A stretch of 31,163 nt of DNA from an uncultured Collinsella sp. (GTDB taxonomy: Bacteria > Actinomycetota > Coriobacteriia > Coriobacteriales > Coriobacteriaceae), in NCBI GenBank assembly GCA_902496335.1, contig CABVAO010000019.1, forward strand, positions 1-31,163, given 5' to 3'. The notes beneath the pieces were generated by a model. It did not search any database. It worked only from the letters and a program-made list of their open reading frames with translations, and was not told where the DNA came from. The translations under genes and the position numbers were made by a program. Each line of letters opens with the position of its first letter. Positions within the stretch are counted from its first letter, which is position 1. Of the stretch, positions 8,443 to 16,494 are shown one piece after another.

Positions 8443-10512
8443 CTATCGAACCGAAGAATCGCCCGAGGCCGAAGAGGTATCGGGCTCGTCATAAATCACG
8501 CCGAGAACGTCACGCACGACATGCATCGCGGTATCTGAGCCACCGCCGCCCTGCTCCAGGACAGTAGCGATGACATACTTGGGATCATCGGCCGGTGCAT
8601 AGGCGCAGAACCAAGCGTATTCGTCCTCGCCGCTTTTCTCGCCCGTGCCCGACTTGCCGTATACCTGCGGCGTCAGGGTGCCAAAGTGCGCTGCCAGGGA
8701 CGTCGATGCCGTGTAAATCACGTCGTGCATGCCGTTGCGGACAAGAGTCAAATCCGAATCGCTGTTGATCTTGGCCTCCAGGCGCTTCTTCTTGCCCTTG
8801 CCGTTGTACTTATAGGCATCGCCGTCGCCATCGCGCGATACGGCAGACAAAAACACGTGAGGCACGTACTGTTTTCCGCCGTTGGCAAGACCCATATAGG
8901 CGCACGCCATCTGCAGGGGCGTCACCAGGATGTCGCCCTGGCCGATGGCAATGTTGGTCATATCGCCGGCATTCCACTTGCGGTCCTCGGCAGAGGCGTC
9001 GGTGAAGTACGACTCTTTCCACTCGGCATCGGGAATACGGCCCGCGCCCTCACTCGGCAGATCGATACCGCAGGTCTTGCCTAGACCCCAGCGACGAAAG
9101 ACCTCCTGCAGGCCCTCGGGATGTTGCTCGTCATAAAAGAACGCCTTGCCCATGTCGTAGAAGACGGGGTCGCACGAGTTGGCGATACCCGACTGCAGCG
9201 TCATGGTGCCGTGGCCGGAATGCAGCCAGCAGTACTTGCCCCACGACTTGCCCAGACCCGTCCAATAACCCGTGCAGTTGGTCGTCTGCCCGGACGTGTA
9301 GGTTCCAAACTCAAGACCGGCCAGTGCCGAGAGCGGCTTGATGGTCGAGGCCGACATGTACTGTCCGCTAATGGCGCGGTTGAGCAGCGGGTGCGAACCC
9401 TTGTCATCATTGAGCTCGGTCCACACGTCATTTGAGACGCCGCCGATAAAGACGGACGGATCGAACTTGGGCTGGCTCGCCATGCCCAGGATCTCGCCAT
9501 TGTTGGGATCGAGACACACCACAGCGCCGTTGCCGGCATTGCTGTAGCCAGTGGTCTTGGCAAGCTCGATAGCGCTCGCCAGCGCCGTCTCACAGGCCTG
9601 TTGGATCTTAAGGTCGAGCGTGAGCTTAATGTCGGAGCCGGCCTTCGCGGGCACGGCGCCGGCCTGACCGGTCACATTGCCCGAGGCATCGACCTTGACG
9701 GTCTGCTCGCCACGAATACCCTGCAGCAGGTTTTCGTAGTAGCTCTCAACGCCCGCCTGGCCCACGATATCGCCCGACTGGTACGTAATCTTGCCAGCAG
9801 AAGCATCATCATCGCCAGAGGTTTTCTTATTCTGGGCCTCGAGCTGCTCGGAGGTAATGGTGCCGGTATAGCCCAAGATATGGCATGCCGTCTCGCCGTA
9901 TGGATACTGGCGCTCGGTACGCTCGGCAATCTTGACGCCCGGGAACTCGCCGGCGTGTTCCTTGATATAGGCAACCGTGGAGCGACGGACGTCCGTCGCG
10001 ATGGTATGCAGGCTCTGAGCGCCCTCTGTATTGTCCTGAATATTGCGAAGGACCGCCACATAAGGCATTCCAAGCACGTTGGCAAGATGGCGAACCAGAA
10101 CCTCATCCTCGGCAAGGTCGCGGTAGGCCACGACAGCAAGTGAGGGACGGTTCTGGACAAGCGCCACGCCATTGCGGTCGAGGATGCGGCCGCGCACAGC
10201 GGGTGTGGTAACGGTGCGAGTCTGATTACTATTGGCCTGCTTCTCGTAATAGTCCGACGAGACCATCTGCATGCCCCACAGCTTGACGGCAAGTGCCGCA
10301 AACATCGCGCCCACACCCGTGGTGAGGATGGAAAAGCGGCCCTTAAAGGCGGTCGCCGCGGTATTGCCCTCGCCCTCGGTGGCGCGCGGGGCCGTTCCAT
10401 GCTGTGTATCGTAGGTAAAACGGGAATCGCCTCGACGCATGATGACCAGCGCGACCACGATGGCCACAACCAGCACGATACCGGCGATAATAACCGTCAT
10501 CTGGGAAGACAT
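8443..10512 (-). CDS. mrdA: Class B penicillin-binding protein 2 (elongation transpeptidase)
   Basis: This D,D-transpeptidase cross-links peptidoglycan during elongation. The 689 residues include a PBP dimerisation domain (TPAVRGRILDRNG near 103-115) and a transpeptidase domain. The active-site motifs are complete: S389-T-I-K392, S446-C-D448 and K620-S-G-T. A membrane segment near 62-80 matches the usual anchor, but another hydrophobic segment lies at 7-24, followed by MRRGD and a hydrophilic loop of about 35 residues; most PBP2s have only one anchor. The C-terminus is Ser/Asp-rich. Start ATG 10512 has GGGGAGG 7 bases upstream. It sits between mreD and rodA, the standard elongasome arrangement. 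Confidence 0.95.
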   Translation of the reverse strand: MSSQMTVIIAGIVLVVAIVVALVIMRRGDSRFTYDTQHGTAPRATEGEGNTAATAFKGRFSILTTGVGAMFAALAVKLWGMQMVSSDYYEKQANSNQTRTVTTPAVRGRILDRNGVALVQNRPSLAVVAYRDLAEDEVLVRHLANVLGMPYVAVLRNIQDNTEGAQSLHTIATDVRRSTVAYIKEHAGEFPGVKIAERTERQYPYGETACHILGYTGTITSEQLEAQNKKTSGDDDASAGKITYQSGDIVGQAGVESYYENLLQGIRGEQTVKVDASGNVTGQAGAVPAKAGSDIKLTLDLKIQQACETALASAIELAKTTGYSNAGNGAVVCLDPNNGEILGMASQPKFDPSVFIGGVSNDVWTELNDDKGSHPLLNRAISGQYMSASTIKPLSALAGLEFGTYTSGQTTNCTGYWTGLGKSWGKYCWLHSGHGTMTLQSGIANSCDPVFYDMGKAFFYDEQHPEGLQEVFRRWGLGKTCGIDLPSEGAGRIPDAEWKESYFTDASAEDRKWNAGDMTNIAIGQGDILVTPLQMACAYMGLANGGKQYVPHVFLSAVSRDGDGDAYKYNGKGKKKRLEAKINSDSDLTLVRNGMHDVIYTASTSLAAHFGTLTPQVYGKSGTGEKSGEDEYAWFCAYAPADDPKYVIATVLEQGGGGSDTAMHVVRDVLGVIYDEPDTSSASGDSSVR

Positions 10513-10525
10513 CTACGGGCCTCCC

Positions 10526-11092
10526 CTATTTGAGCTTGCGGGTCTTGGGCTTAAAGCGCATACCCGTCTGGCGTCCGCCACGTGCGGAGAATCCATAGCC
10601 GGACTGCGGCACGACGCCGGACATCAAAAACGGAATGGCAACCAGACCCGTCAGGATCGAGGACGGCAGCGCATGGCCGAAGATCGCCACGACAAAGCTC
10701 GTCTCCAAACCCATAAACAGCAAGATGATGCTGTAGATCACATTAATGACGAGCGCAAAGGCGCCCACGGTGACGCCGCGCGCACTCGGGGTACCGCCCG
10801 TCTGACCGACGGCGCTGTGCACCAGGGCAAAAGAACCCACGGTCAGCAGGAGCGACATAACGCCCACCGGCACGGCAGCGGACAGGTCATAAAACAAGCC
10901 GCTGCAAAAACCGCACACGACGGCACGGGTCGGGTCGCCCGAGAACACGCTTAGGCACACCAGGATAATCATGAAGTTGACGCGACCTCCCGCAATGGAG
11001 ATCTGCGGTGCCAGGCCTGCCTGCAGCAGCACACACACGATGGCGGCGATTACAAACGTGCGGGAGCTCATCCCCTGCTCGTGTAGATCCAT
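10526..11092 (-). CDS. mreD: Rod shape-determining protein MreD
   Basis: MreD is an integral membrane component of the Rod complex. The product (188 aa from this start) has about five hydrophobic segments and the family-typical stretch VNFMIILVCLSVFSGDPTRA then GLFYDLSAAVPVG, matching the MreD pattern of an early GxxxGLxxD-like turn. A basic tail (RFKPKTRKLK) ends the protein. Two ATGs compete. The first, at 11098, lies only 1-2 bases from the GGGGG after the mreC stop, while the second, at 11092, has a 7-base spacing, so I prefer the second. The stop is 13 bases before the PBP2 start. Confidence 0.9.
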   Translation of the reverse strand: MDLHEQGMSSRTFVIAAIVCVLLQAGLAPQISIAGGRVNFMIILVCLSVFSGDPTRAVVCGFCSGLFYDLSAAVPVGVMSLLLTVGSFALVHSAVGQTGGTPSARGVTVGAFALVINVIYSIILLFMGLETSFVVAIFGHALPSSILTGLVAIPFLMSGVVPQSGYGFSARGGRQTGMRFKPKTRKLK

Positions 11093-11103
11093 GGACATGC
11101 CCC

Positions 11104-12102
11104 CTATTCGCTCGAGCCAGAATCGGTCGTCTCGGACGTGTCGGAACTGTCATCCGAGCTCTCGTCCTTCGTCTTGGTCGCAGCATCGCGCGACGTTCCC
11201 TGCGGCGTGCTGTTGGCCGTGCTCACGTCCTCATCCGAGGCCGACTGTTCGTCGGTCAGCGAGGTGATGACCAGCACTTCCTCGTTGTTCTCGGCCGTGG
11301 TCTGAGCGCGCACCACAATGGTGTAGTACACGTCGTTTGCCGATTTCTCAACCGACGAGACGGTGCCAAGCGGAAGGCCCTTGGGGAACACGCCACCGAT
11401 GCCAGAGGTCACGATGATATCGCCAACCTTAACATCGGAGTCGACGCTCACGTACTCAAGACGCAGCGTGCCGTCAGCCTGACCCTGCAGCATACCCTGG
11501 GCGCGCGTGTCCTGCACCATGGCGGACACGCCCGAGTTCTCGTCGCCAATCAGGCGCACGGTAGAGGTCTTGGCCGATACCTCGATAATCTGGCCGATAA
11601 CACCGGCAGAACTCGTCACGGGCATGTTGATGGTAAGGCCGTCGGCAGAGCCCTTGTCGATGGTAACGGTCGAGGTCCAGGCATCGCCGGAGGCACCAAC
11701 GATACGAGCTGCGGTCGATTTGAGGTTGTAGGTCGACTGCAGGCCGACCAGCCCCTCCAGACGCTCGGCGGTCTTTTGAGCCTCGGAGAGCTCAGCAACC
11801 TTAGAGGTCAGCTCCTCGTTTTGCTTCTTAAGCTCGTCAAGCGTGTCCTGCGACGCCGTAAGGTTAGAGAACACGTTGCCGATCGCATTGAAGGGGGCCG
11901 CCACAGCCGAGCCCACAAAGCGCACCGGCGAGGTGATCGTCGTCACGCCCGAACGCACGGCATGAATCGGTCCTGCCTCGCCCTCGCGGATGTAAAACGT
12001 GAGCAGCAACACCGAAATCAGGCTGAAAACAATCAACGGGCGCATACCCGTTGATTGTCGCTTGGTATTCAGATTTGTGGAGAAACCCGAAGATCGTGCC
12101 AA
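11104..12102 (-). CDS. mreC: Rod shape-determining protein MreC
   Basis: MreC is a bitopic scaffold that joins MreB filaments to the periplasmic-side synthases. The 332-residue protein has a short cytoplasmic N-terminus, one membrane segment (about 21-39, RPLIVFSLISVLLLTFYI), a coiled coil (about 75-120, DTLDELKKQNEELTSKVAEL), and the MreC beta-barrel region (VKVGDIIVTSGIGGVFPKGL near 220-240). A low-complexity Ser/Thr/Asp/Glu tail of about 50 residues follows and is probably disordered outside the membrane. Start is TTG at 12102 with AAGGTGG 7 bases upstream; the next ATG would leave almost no cytoplasmic region. Confidence 0.95.
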   Translation of the reverse strand: MARSSGFSTNLNTKRQSTGMRPLIVFSLISVLLLTFYIREGEAGPIHAVRSGVTTITSPVRFVGSAVAAPFNAIGNVFSNLTASQDTLDELKKQNEELTSKVAELSEAQKTAERLEGLVGLQSTYNLKSTAARIVGASGDAWTSTVTIDKGSADGLTINMPVTSSAGVIGQIIEVSAKTSTVRLIGDENSGVSAMVQDTRAQGMLQGQADGTLRLEYVSVDSDVKVGDIIVTSGIGGVFPKGLPLGTVSSVEKSANDVYYTIVVRAQTTAENNEEVLVITSLTDEQSASDEDVSTANSTPQGTSRDAATKTKDESSDDSSDTSETTDSGSSE

Positions 12103-12123
12103 ATGGAATCCACCTTTTGGAAA

Positions 12124-13167
12124 TTAAGCATTGGTCTGGACGAAGCCGCCATCAAACGCATTGGCCTCGAGCACGCGGGCACAGCCGTTAACGACGTTAT
12201 CGAGCGCCGTGGGGCTGACGTTGACCGAAACACCGGTCTCATCGCGCAGGCGCACGTCGAGACCGCGCAGCAGCGCGCCGCCACCAGTCAGCAAAATGCC
12301 GTAGTACATAAGGTCCGAGGCAAGATCGGGAGGCGTAGCGTCGAGTGCGTCTTTAACGGCCTTGGCCATCTCGTCGAGCGGCTTGTTGAGCGCGCGACGA
12401 ATCTCCTCGCTCTCGATGCGCACGGTCTTGGGCAGACCGGTGATCACGTCGCGGCCGTTGACCTCGACGTCGAGCTCGTCCTTGAGCGGCACGGCGGAAC
12501 CGACCTTGATCTTGATGTCCTCTGCCGTACGCTCGCCGATGGCCAGGTTGTAGGCATCACGAACGTGCGTGAGGATGGCCTGGTCGAACTCGTCACCGGC
12601 AATACGGATGGACTGCGAGACGACGATGCCGCCCATAGCGATAACAGCGACCTCGGTGGTACCGCCACCGATGTCGATGACCATGGAGCCGGTGGGTTCC
12701 TCGACGGGCAGATCGGCGCCGATAGCGGCAGCCATGGGCTCCTCGATCAGGTAGGCCTGGCGAGCGCCAGCCTGGATCGTGGCCTCAAAGACAGCACGCT
12801 TCTCGACCGACGTGACGCCGGAGGGAACGCAGACGACAACGCGCGGGCGCGGGGTCCACGGATAGCGCTTCTCGGACGCCTTGTCGATAAAGTAGCGAAG
12901 CATGGCCTCGGTAACATCGAAGTCGGCGATGACGCCGTCCTTCAGGGGACGAACAGCCACGATGTTGCCGGGCGTACGGCCGAGCATGCGCTTTGCCTCG
13001 ATACCGACCGCCAGGATGCGCTCGTCGTTCTTGTCGATGGCGACTACAGAGGGCTCGCGAATGACGATGCCCTTGCCGCGCACGGAGACAAGCGTATTTG
13101 CGGTGCCGAGGTCGATGGCAAGATCGCCCGCATAGCTACCGAAGAACATATCCATCAAAGAAAACAA
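12124..13167 (-). CDS. mreB: Actin-like cell-shape protein MreB
   Basis: MreB forms membrane-bound filaments that direct lateral wall synthesis. The 347 residues carry the actin-fold nucleotide motifs: phosphate-1 IDLGTANT (about 18-25), RPLKDGVIADFD, the EEPMAAAIG segment, phosphate-2 VIDIGGGTTEVAV (about 164), and adenosine motif LLTGGGALLRGL near 313. The likely start is TTG at 13167, with AGGAG 5 bases upstream. The start is followed by MFSLMDMFFG, an amphipathic-looking N-terminus that may aid membrane binding; an internal ATG (13155) is too far from the ribosome binding site. It is the first gene of the mre cluster. Confidence 0.96.
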   Translation of the reverse strand: MFSLMDMFFGSYAGDLAIDLGTANTLVSVRGKGIVIREPSVVAIDKNDERILAVGIEAKRMLGRTPGNIVAVRPLKDGVIADFDVTEAMLRYFIDKASEKRYPWTPRPRVVVCVPSGVTSVEKRAVFEATIQAGARQAYLIEEPMAAAIGADLPVEEPTGSMVIDIGGGTTEVAVIAMGGIVVSQSIRIAGDEFDQAILTHVRDAYNLAIGERTAEDIKIKVGSAVPLKDELDVEVNGRDVITGLPKTVRIESEEIRRALNKPLDEMAKAVKDALDATPPDLASDLMYYGILLTGGGALLRGLDVRLRDETGVSVNVSPTALDNVVNGCARVLEANAFDGGFVQTNA

Positions 13168-13227
13168 CGCAACTCCTGATGTGTTGGATGATTGCTGGAA
13201 AACTACTAGCTCATCATACTAGCGCAA

Positions 13228-13260
13228 GCCCGGCACCTCACTTGCGGTGAAGCGCCGGGC
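13228..13260 (-). terminator. Strong hairpin between the TPR gene and mreB
   Basis: A 14-bp stem (GCCCGGC/GCCGGGC outside, CTTCAC/GTGAGG inside, with G-T wobbles) closes a 5-nt loop, 23 bases after the TPR-gene stop. No real T-run follows on either strand, so termination is likely but not certain. A TATGAT -10-like box (13218-13213, minus) just beyond it could belong to the mreB promoter, but no good -35 was found. Confidence 0.5.
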
Positions 13261-13282
13261 AAAGCTAAATCCCATAAGGTCA

Positions 13283-14587
13283 CTACTGGTTGTCAGCAGC
13301 CGAGAAATCCATATCGAGCGAGGAAACGGCCCAGCCGATATGGTTGTCGGAGCGCACGAATTTGACGGTGTACTCCTGCTCGCCGCCCTTGGACAGCGAT
13401 GCCTTCACCTTAGCGGTCGTCTCGGTCATGGACTGATCCATGCCCTCGACGGACACGGTGGCACCCTGCGGAATCGAGGAGATGATCATAGACTTAGCGT
13501 CCTCGGACAGGCTCGATGCCAGGCAAGACTCGGCCTTTGCGGTGTCACCGTCGCCGGCAGCCTGGAACAGATCGGTAACGACAGACTCCTGAGACGGGAA
13601 GCCAAAGCCGCGCGTGTAGGCAAAGCCCAGACCGCCCGCGGCGATCAAAATGAGCAGAAGCAGCACGATGAAGACTTTGAGGCCCGTGTGGCGATGGCGA
13701 CGACGGACCTTGGCCTGCTTACGATCCTGACGGTCCTGCTGGACCATCTCGGACTCGGACAGCGTAAAGAAGCCGGTGTCCGAGGGATCGGGCATAAACT
13801 GGCCGGTCGCGCCCGTAGGATCGAGCGGATCAACGGCAGGAGCGTCCATCGCGGGCGCCGGAGCCGTGGCCATAGCCGTCTGGGCAGACAGCGCGGCAAG
13901 CGAATCGTGCACGCGGGCAAGCTCATCGGCCTGCTCGGAGGTGAGCTGGTAGATGCCATCGGCAGTAGCGGCGTTAAAGGCGTCGAGTGCGTCGGAGGGG
14001 CGGCCGGCGGCAGAAAGTGCCTGACCCATGCCGGCGTTGAGTGCACGCGTGTCGTCGCGGGGGCCGGCAAAGTCGATAGCCGTGCGGTAGGTCTCCACGG
14101 CATCCGCCGGACGGCCGAGCTTAATGAAGCAACGACCAAGCTCGCCGAGTGCGGCGGCAGGAGCCGGATTGGCGCCGTCGATGGCAGCCTGACGGAAAGC
14201 AGTACCCGCGTTGGCATAGTCGCCCGACTGGAACAGCGCGTTACCCAGGCCCAGATAGGCCTTGAACGGCGTGGCATAGGAAGCATCCTGCGTAGCGGCA
14301 GAGAACGCCTGGGCGGCCGTCGTGTAGTCGCCCACGGCGGCGAGTGCCTTGCCGCGGTTGGTGAGCAGCGCGCCGCGCTTGCCGTAGGTGCCGTCGTTGA
14401 GGGCGGCGGCGTAGGCCTCGGCGGCCTCGGCATACATGCCCAGGTGCATCAAGGCGTTGCCACGAAGGTGATCGGCCTCGCCCATAATCTCATCGGGAGT
14501 CTTTGCCGCCCCAAGCATCTGGGCTGCAGCGGAAAAATCACCCGCGCGGTAAGCGGCGCGGCCCTGTTGGATCAGCTGGCTATTCAA
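13283..14587 (-). CDS. TPR-repeat membrane protein with extracytoplasmic C-terminal domain
   Basis: The function is unknown. The 434 residues contain about five tetratricopeptide-like repeats (5-210; recurrent patterns such as GNALMHLGMYAEAAEAYAAA and LGRPADAVETYRTA). A Pro/Asp-rich linker follows (240-275), then a very basic stretch (289-302, KQAKVRRRHRH) and one membrane helix (304-324). The basic stretch before the helix predicts the TPR part inside and the last 110 residues outside. That outer domain (TDLFQAAGDGDTAKAESCLA and later VKFVRSDNHIGWAVSSLDM) resembles DUF4878/lumazine-binding-like domains found on Gram-positive envelope proteins. Start is TTG with AAAGGGGA 5 bases upstream. It lies 11 bases after the cyclophilin gene, probably in one operon. 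Confidence 0.75.
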   Translation of the reverse strand: MNSQLIQQGRAAYRAGDFSAAAQMLGAAKTPDEIMGEADHLRGNALMHLGMYAEAAEAYAAALNDGTYGKRGALLTNRGKALAAVGDYTTAAQAFSAATQDASYATPFKAYLGLGNALFQSGDYANAGTAFRQAAIDGANPAPAAALGELGRCFIKLGRPADAVETYRTAIDFAGPRDDTRALNAGMGQALSAAGRPSDALDAFNAATADGIYQLTSEQADELARVHDSLAALSAQTAMATAPAPAMDAPAVDPLDPTGATGQFMPDPSDTGFFTLSESEMVQQDRQDRKQAKVRRRHRHTGLKVFIVLLLLILIAAGGLGFAYTRGFGFPSQESVVTDLFQAAGDGDTAKAESCLASSLSEDAKSMIISSIPQGATVSVEGMDQSMTETTAKVKASLSKGGEQEYTVKFVRSDNHIGWAVSSLDMDFSAADNQ

Positions 14588-14598
14588 GGAAGTCCCCT

Positions 14599-15141
14599 TT
14601 ACTCGTGAACGATCTCGACATGGACGATCTCGTCGCCGGCACGCAGCTGCGAAATCACATCGAGACCCTCGACCGTGGTACCAAAGACGGTGTAACCGGA
14701 ATCGAGGTTATGCTGGGCGCCCAGGCAGAAGTAGAACTGCGAACCCGCGGAATCGGGGTCCATGGAGCGTGCCATGGCAAGGGCACCATCGACATGGCTG
14801 TTGCGCGGATTGGTGGCAAACTCGCCCTTGATGCAGTAGCCGGGGCCACCGGTACCGGGCATGCCGTCGGGGCCCTCAAGACCAGCGGCGACGTCGGCGC
14901 CGGACATATCGCGGGTATTGGGGTCGCCGCCCTGGATGACAAAGCCGGGCACATAGCGATGGAACTTAAGGCCATCATAGAAGCCCATCGTAGAAAGTTC
15001 GCAGAAGTTCGCGACATGAATGGGAGCGCCCTCGCCGTCAAACTTGACCTTGATGGTACCCTTCGACGTCTCGATAACGGCGCACTCGTCGCCGGCAAGC
15101 TGATACTCGGGCGTGTAGAGCTCTTTCTTAAAACCAAACAT
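14599..15141 (-). CDS. Cyclophilin-type peptidyl-prolyl cis-trans isomerase
   Basis: Cyclophilins speed proline isomerisation during folding. The 180-residue protein has the catalytic-site sequences FHRYVPGFVIQGGDP (about 60-74), GALAMARSMDPDSAGSQFYFCL (shortened family forms of the substrate pocket) and YTVFGTTVEGLDVI. There is no signal peptide or lipobox, so it should act in the cytosol. ATG at 15141 is preceded by GGAAGG. A promoter lies just upstream, and the TPR membrane protein gene follows after 11 bases. Confidence 0.93.
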   Translation of the reverse strand: MFGFKKELYTPEYQLAGDECAVIETSKGTIKVKFDGEGAPIHVANFCELSTMGFYDGLKFHRYVPGFVIQGGDPNTRDMSGADVAAGLEGPDGMPGTGGPGYCIKGEFATNPRNSHVDGALAMARSMDPDSAGSQFYFCLGAQHNLDSGYTVFGTTVEGLDVISQLRAGDEIVHVEIVHE

Positions 15142-15180
15142 GTGGTTCCTTCCTCGTGCGTTTAAAGCATATTTGTACGA

Positions 15181-15210
15181 ATTGTAGCAATAAGCATGCG
15201 CTTACATCAA
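15181..15210 (-). promoter_or_regulatory. Promoter of the cyclophilin-TPR unit
   Basis: On the minus strand, -35 TTGATG (15210-15205), an 18-bp spacer and -10 TACAAT (15186-15181) lie about 40 bases before the cyclophilin start. Both boxes match the vegetative consensus well. Confidence 0.6.
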
Positions 15211-15248
15211 TTGCGCACGTAGGTTATGCCGACTATGGCGAACTAATT

Positions 15249-16391
15249 TTAGGAACGCTGCTGCGGCTTCCAGGAACCCACATTGGCGTCGTACTGGTTC
15301 AGTGCGCTGTTGCCGCCCTGCGCGATGGGCGCCAGGATATCGCTTTGGTGGGAACTCATCGACTCACCATCGGGAATGGCCAGCGAGATGTCCCAGCTCT
15401 GACAGATCACGTCGACACGCTCGTACATCCACTCGGCAAGCTGCTTTAAGTGGGCGATGTCATCCGCATAGACCGTATCGTCCTGATACTTAAGGTTGTT
15501 AAGCTCATCTTGCGTCTTTTTAATTTGGTCCCGCAGGGCGTAGGCACTCTGCGACAGCTCCTGACGGGTGGACAGTGGCGTTCGAAGATAGCCATTGTTA
15601 AAAGAATCAATGACCTCGCCGATCTGGTCCTCGTCACCGTAGGACACGATGGTCTGATACAGACCGTCGAGCCTGGTATAGAGCTGATCATCGGTGAGCA
15701 CGGTTTCTTCCTGGACCACCTCGGCAGAATCGTCCTGCTTGGTATCGTCCTCAGTCGCCTCGCCCTTTTGGCGCGTGGGGAAGGTCGTCTGCGCGGCCTG
15801 GCCAAACTGGTCATAGAAGCCAGGCATGACACCCATGGGATCGGCCGTCACGAACCAATACGCACCACCGCACACGACGGCAAGGACCGCGATGACGATG
15901 AGCGGCTTGGGGATATGACGCTTGTGCTTGTGATAGGCGTCCTCGTCGGGATGCACCTTGCGCTTGGGTTTTTGAGCATCGTCATGCAGGGAAACGGGCG
16001 TGGGAATATCGACCTTGGGGATACCGAAATCCTTATCGAAAGCCGGCAGCACGCAGGTCTCATTGGGGTCGGCGGCGTCCGAAAGCACCGCAGCGGCAGA
16101 GGCTGGCGCATGCGGCACCTCGGTATCGATCTGCTCTTGCGTTAGGCGCGGAAAGCCCGCCGTGCGGCCCGCTGCCAGGTCGGATGCGGCCGCGTCCTCG
16201 GAGAGGATGCCCGGAGCGGGGCGTCCGCATTTGGGGCACGTACGATCATGCGGAGAAAGACGGGCACCGCAGCCCTCACAGAACACGAACTCGGTGTGCT
16301 CGGGGCCATCGCCCGGACCCACATAGGCGTTGCAGTAGGGGCAGAACGAGGCGCCGTCCTCGATAGTCTTAAGGCAATGCGGGCAGATCAC
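15249..16391 (-). CDS. Double zinc-ribbon, single-pass membrane protein
   Basis: The function is unknown. The 380 residues start with two zinc ribbons: C3/C6/C17/C20 (CPHC...CPYC) and C38/C41/C52/C55 (CEGC...CPKC). An acidic, Ala-rich linker is followed by a basic region (KRKVHPDEDAYHKHKRH) and one membrane helix (about 163-181). About 200 residues follow outside, rich in Asp/Gln/Glu and mostly helical (YTRLDGLYQTIVSYGDEDQI region). I chose GTG at 16391 because AAAGAGG lies 5 bases upstream and the ribbon begins at once. An upstream TTG at 16421 would add ten residues but has no ribosome binding site. Zinc-ribbon membrane proteins of this layout are common in Gram-positive bacteria and may sense or organise envelope complexes; that is inference. 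Confidence 0.78.
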   Translation of the reverse strand: MICPHCLKTIEDGASFCPYCNAYVGPGDGPEHTEFVFCEGCGARLSPHDRTCPKCGRPAPGILSEDAAASDLAAGRTAGFPRLTQEQIDTEVPHAPASAAAVLSDAADPNETCVLPAFDKDFGIPKVDIPTPVSLHDDAQKPKRKVHPDEDAYHKHKRHIPKPLIVIAVLAVVCGGAYWFVTADPMGVMPGFYDQFGQAAQTTFPTRQKGEATEDDTKQDDSAEVVQEETVLTDDQLYTRLDGLYQTIVSYGDEDQIGEVIDSFNNGYLRTPLSTRQELSQSAYALRDQIKKTQDELNNLKYQDDTVYADDIAHLKQLAEWMYERVDVICQSWDISLAIPDGESMSSHQSDILAPIAQGGNSALNQYDANVGSWKPQQRS

Positions 16392-16494
16392 GGCATCCTC
16401 TTTTCGAAGCAATTCAAACAATCGAGGTTAGAGCATAACATCGCCACGGCCCCACAGGAACAAGGCACCAATTCAACATCGCCAGGGCGCGTAG

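Noticed and set aside
16437..16484. 10-bp direct repeat AACATCGCCA (16437-16446 and 16475-16484)
   Set aside because: Only two copies and no other structure; it could be an operator, but there is no support.
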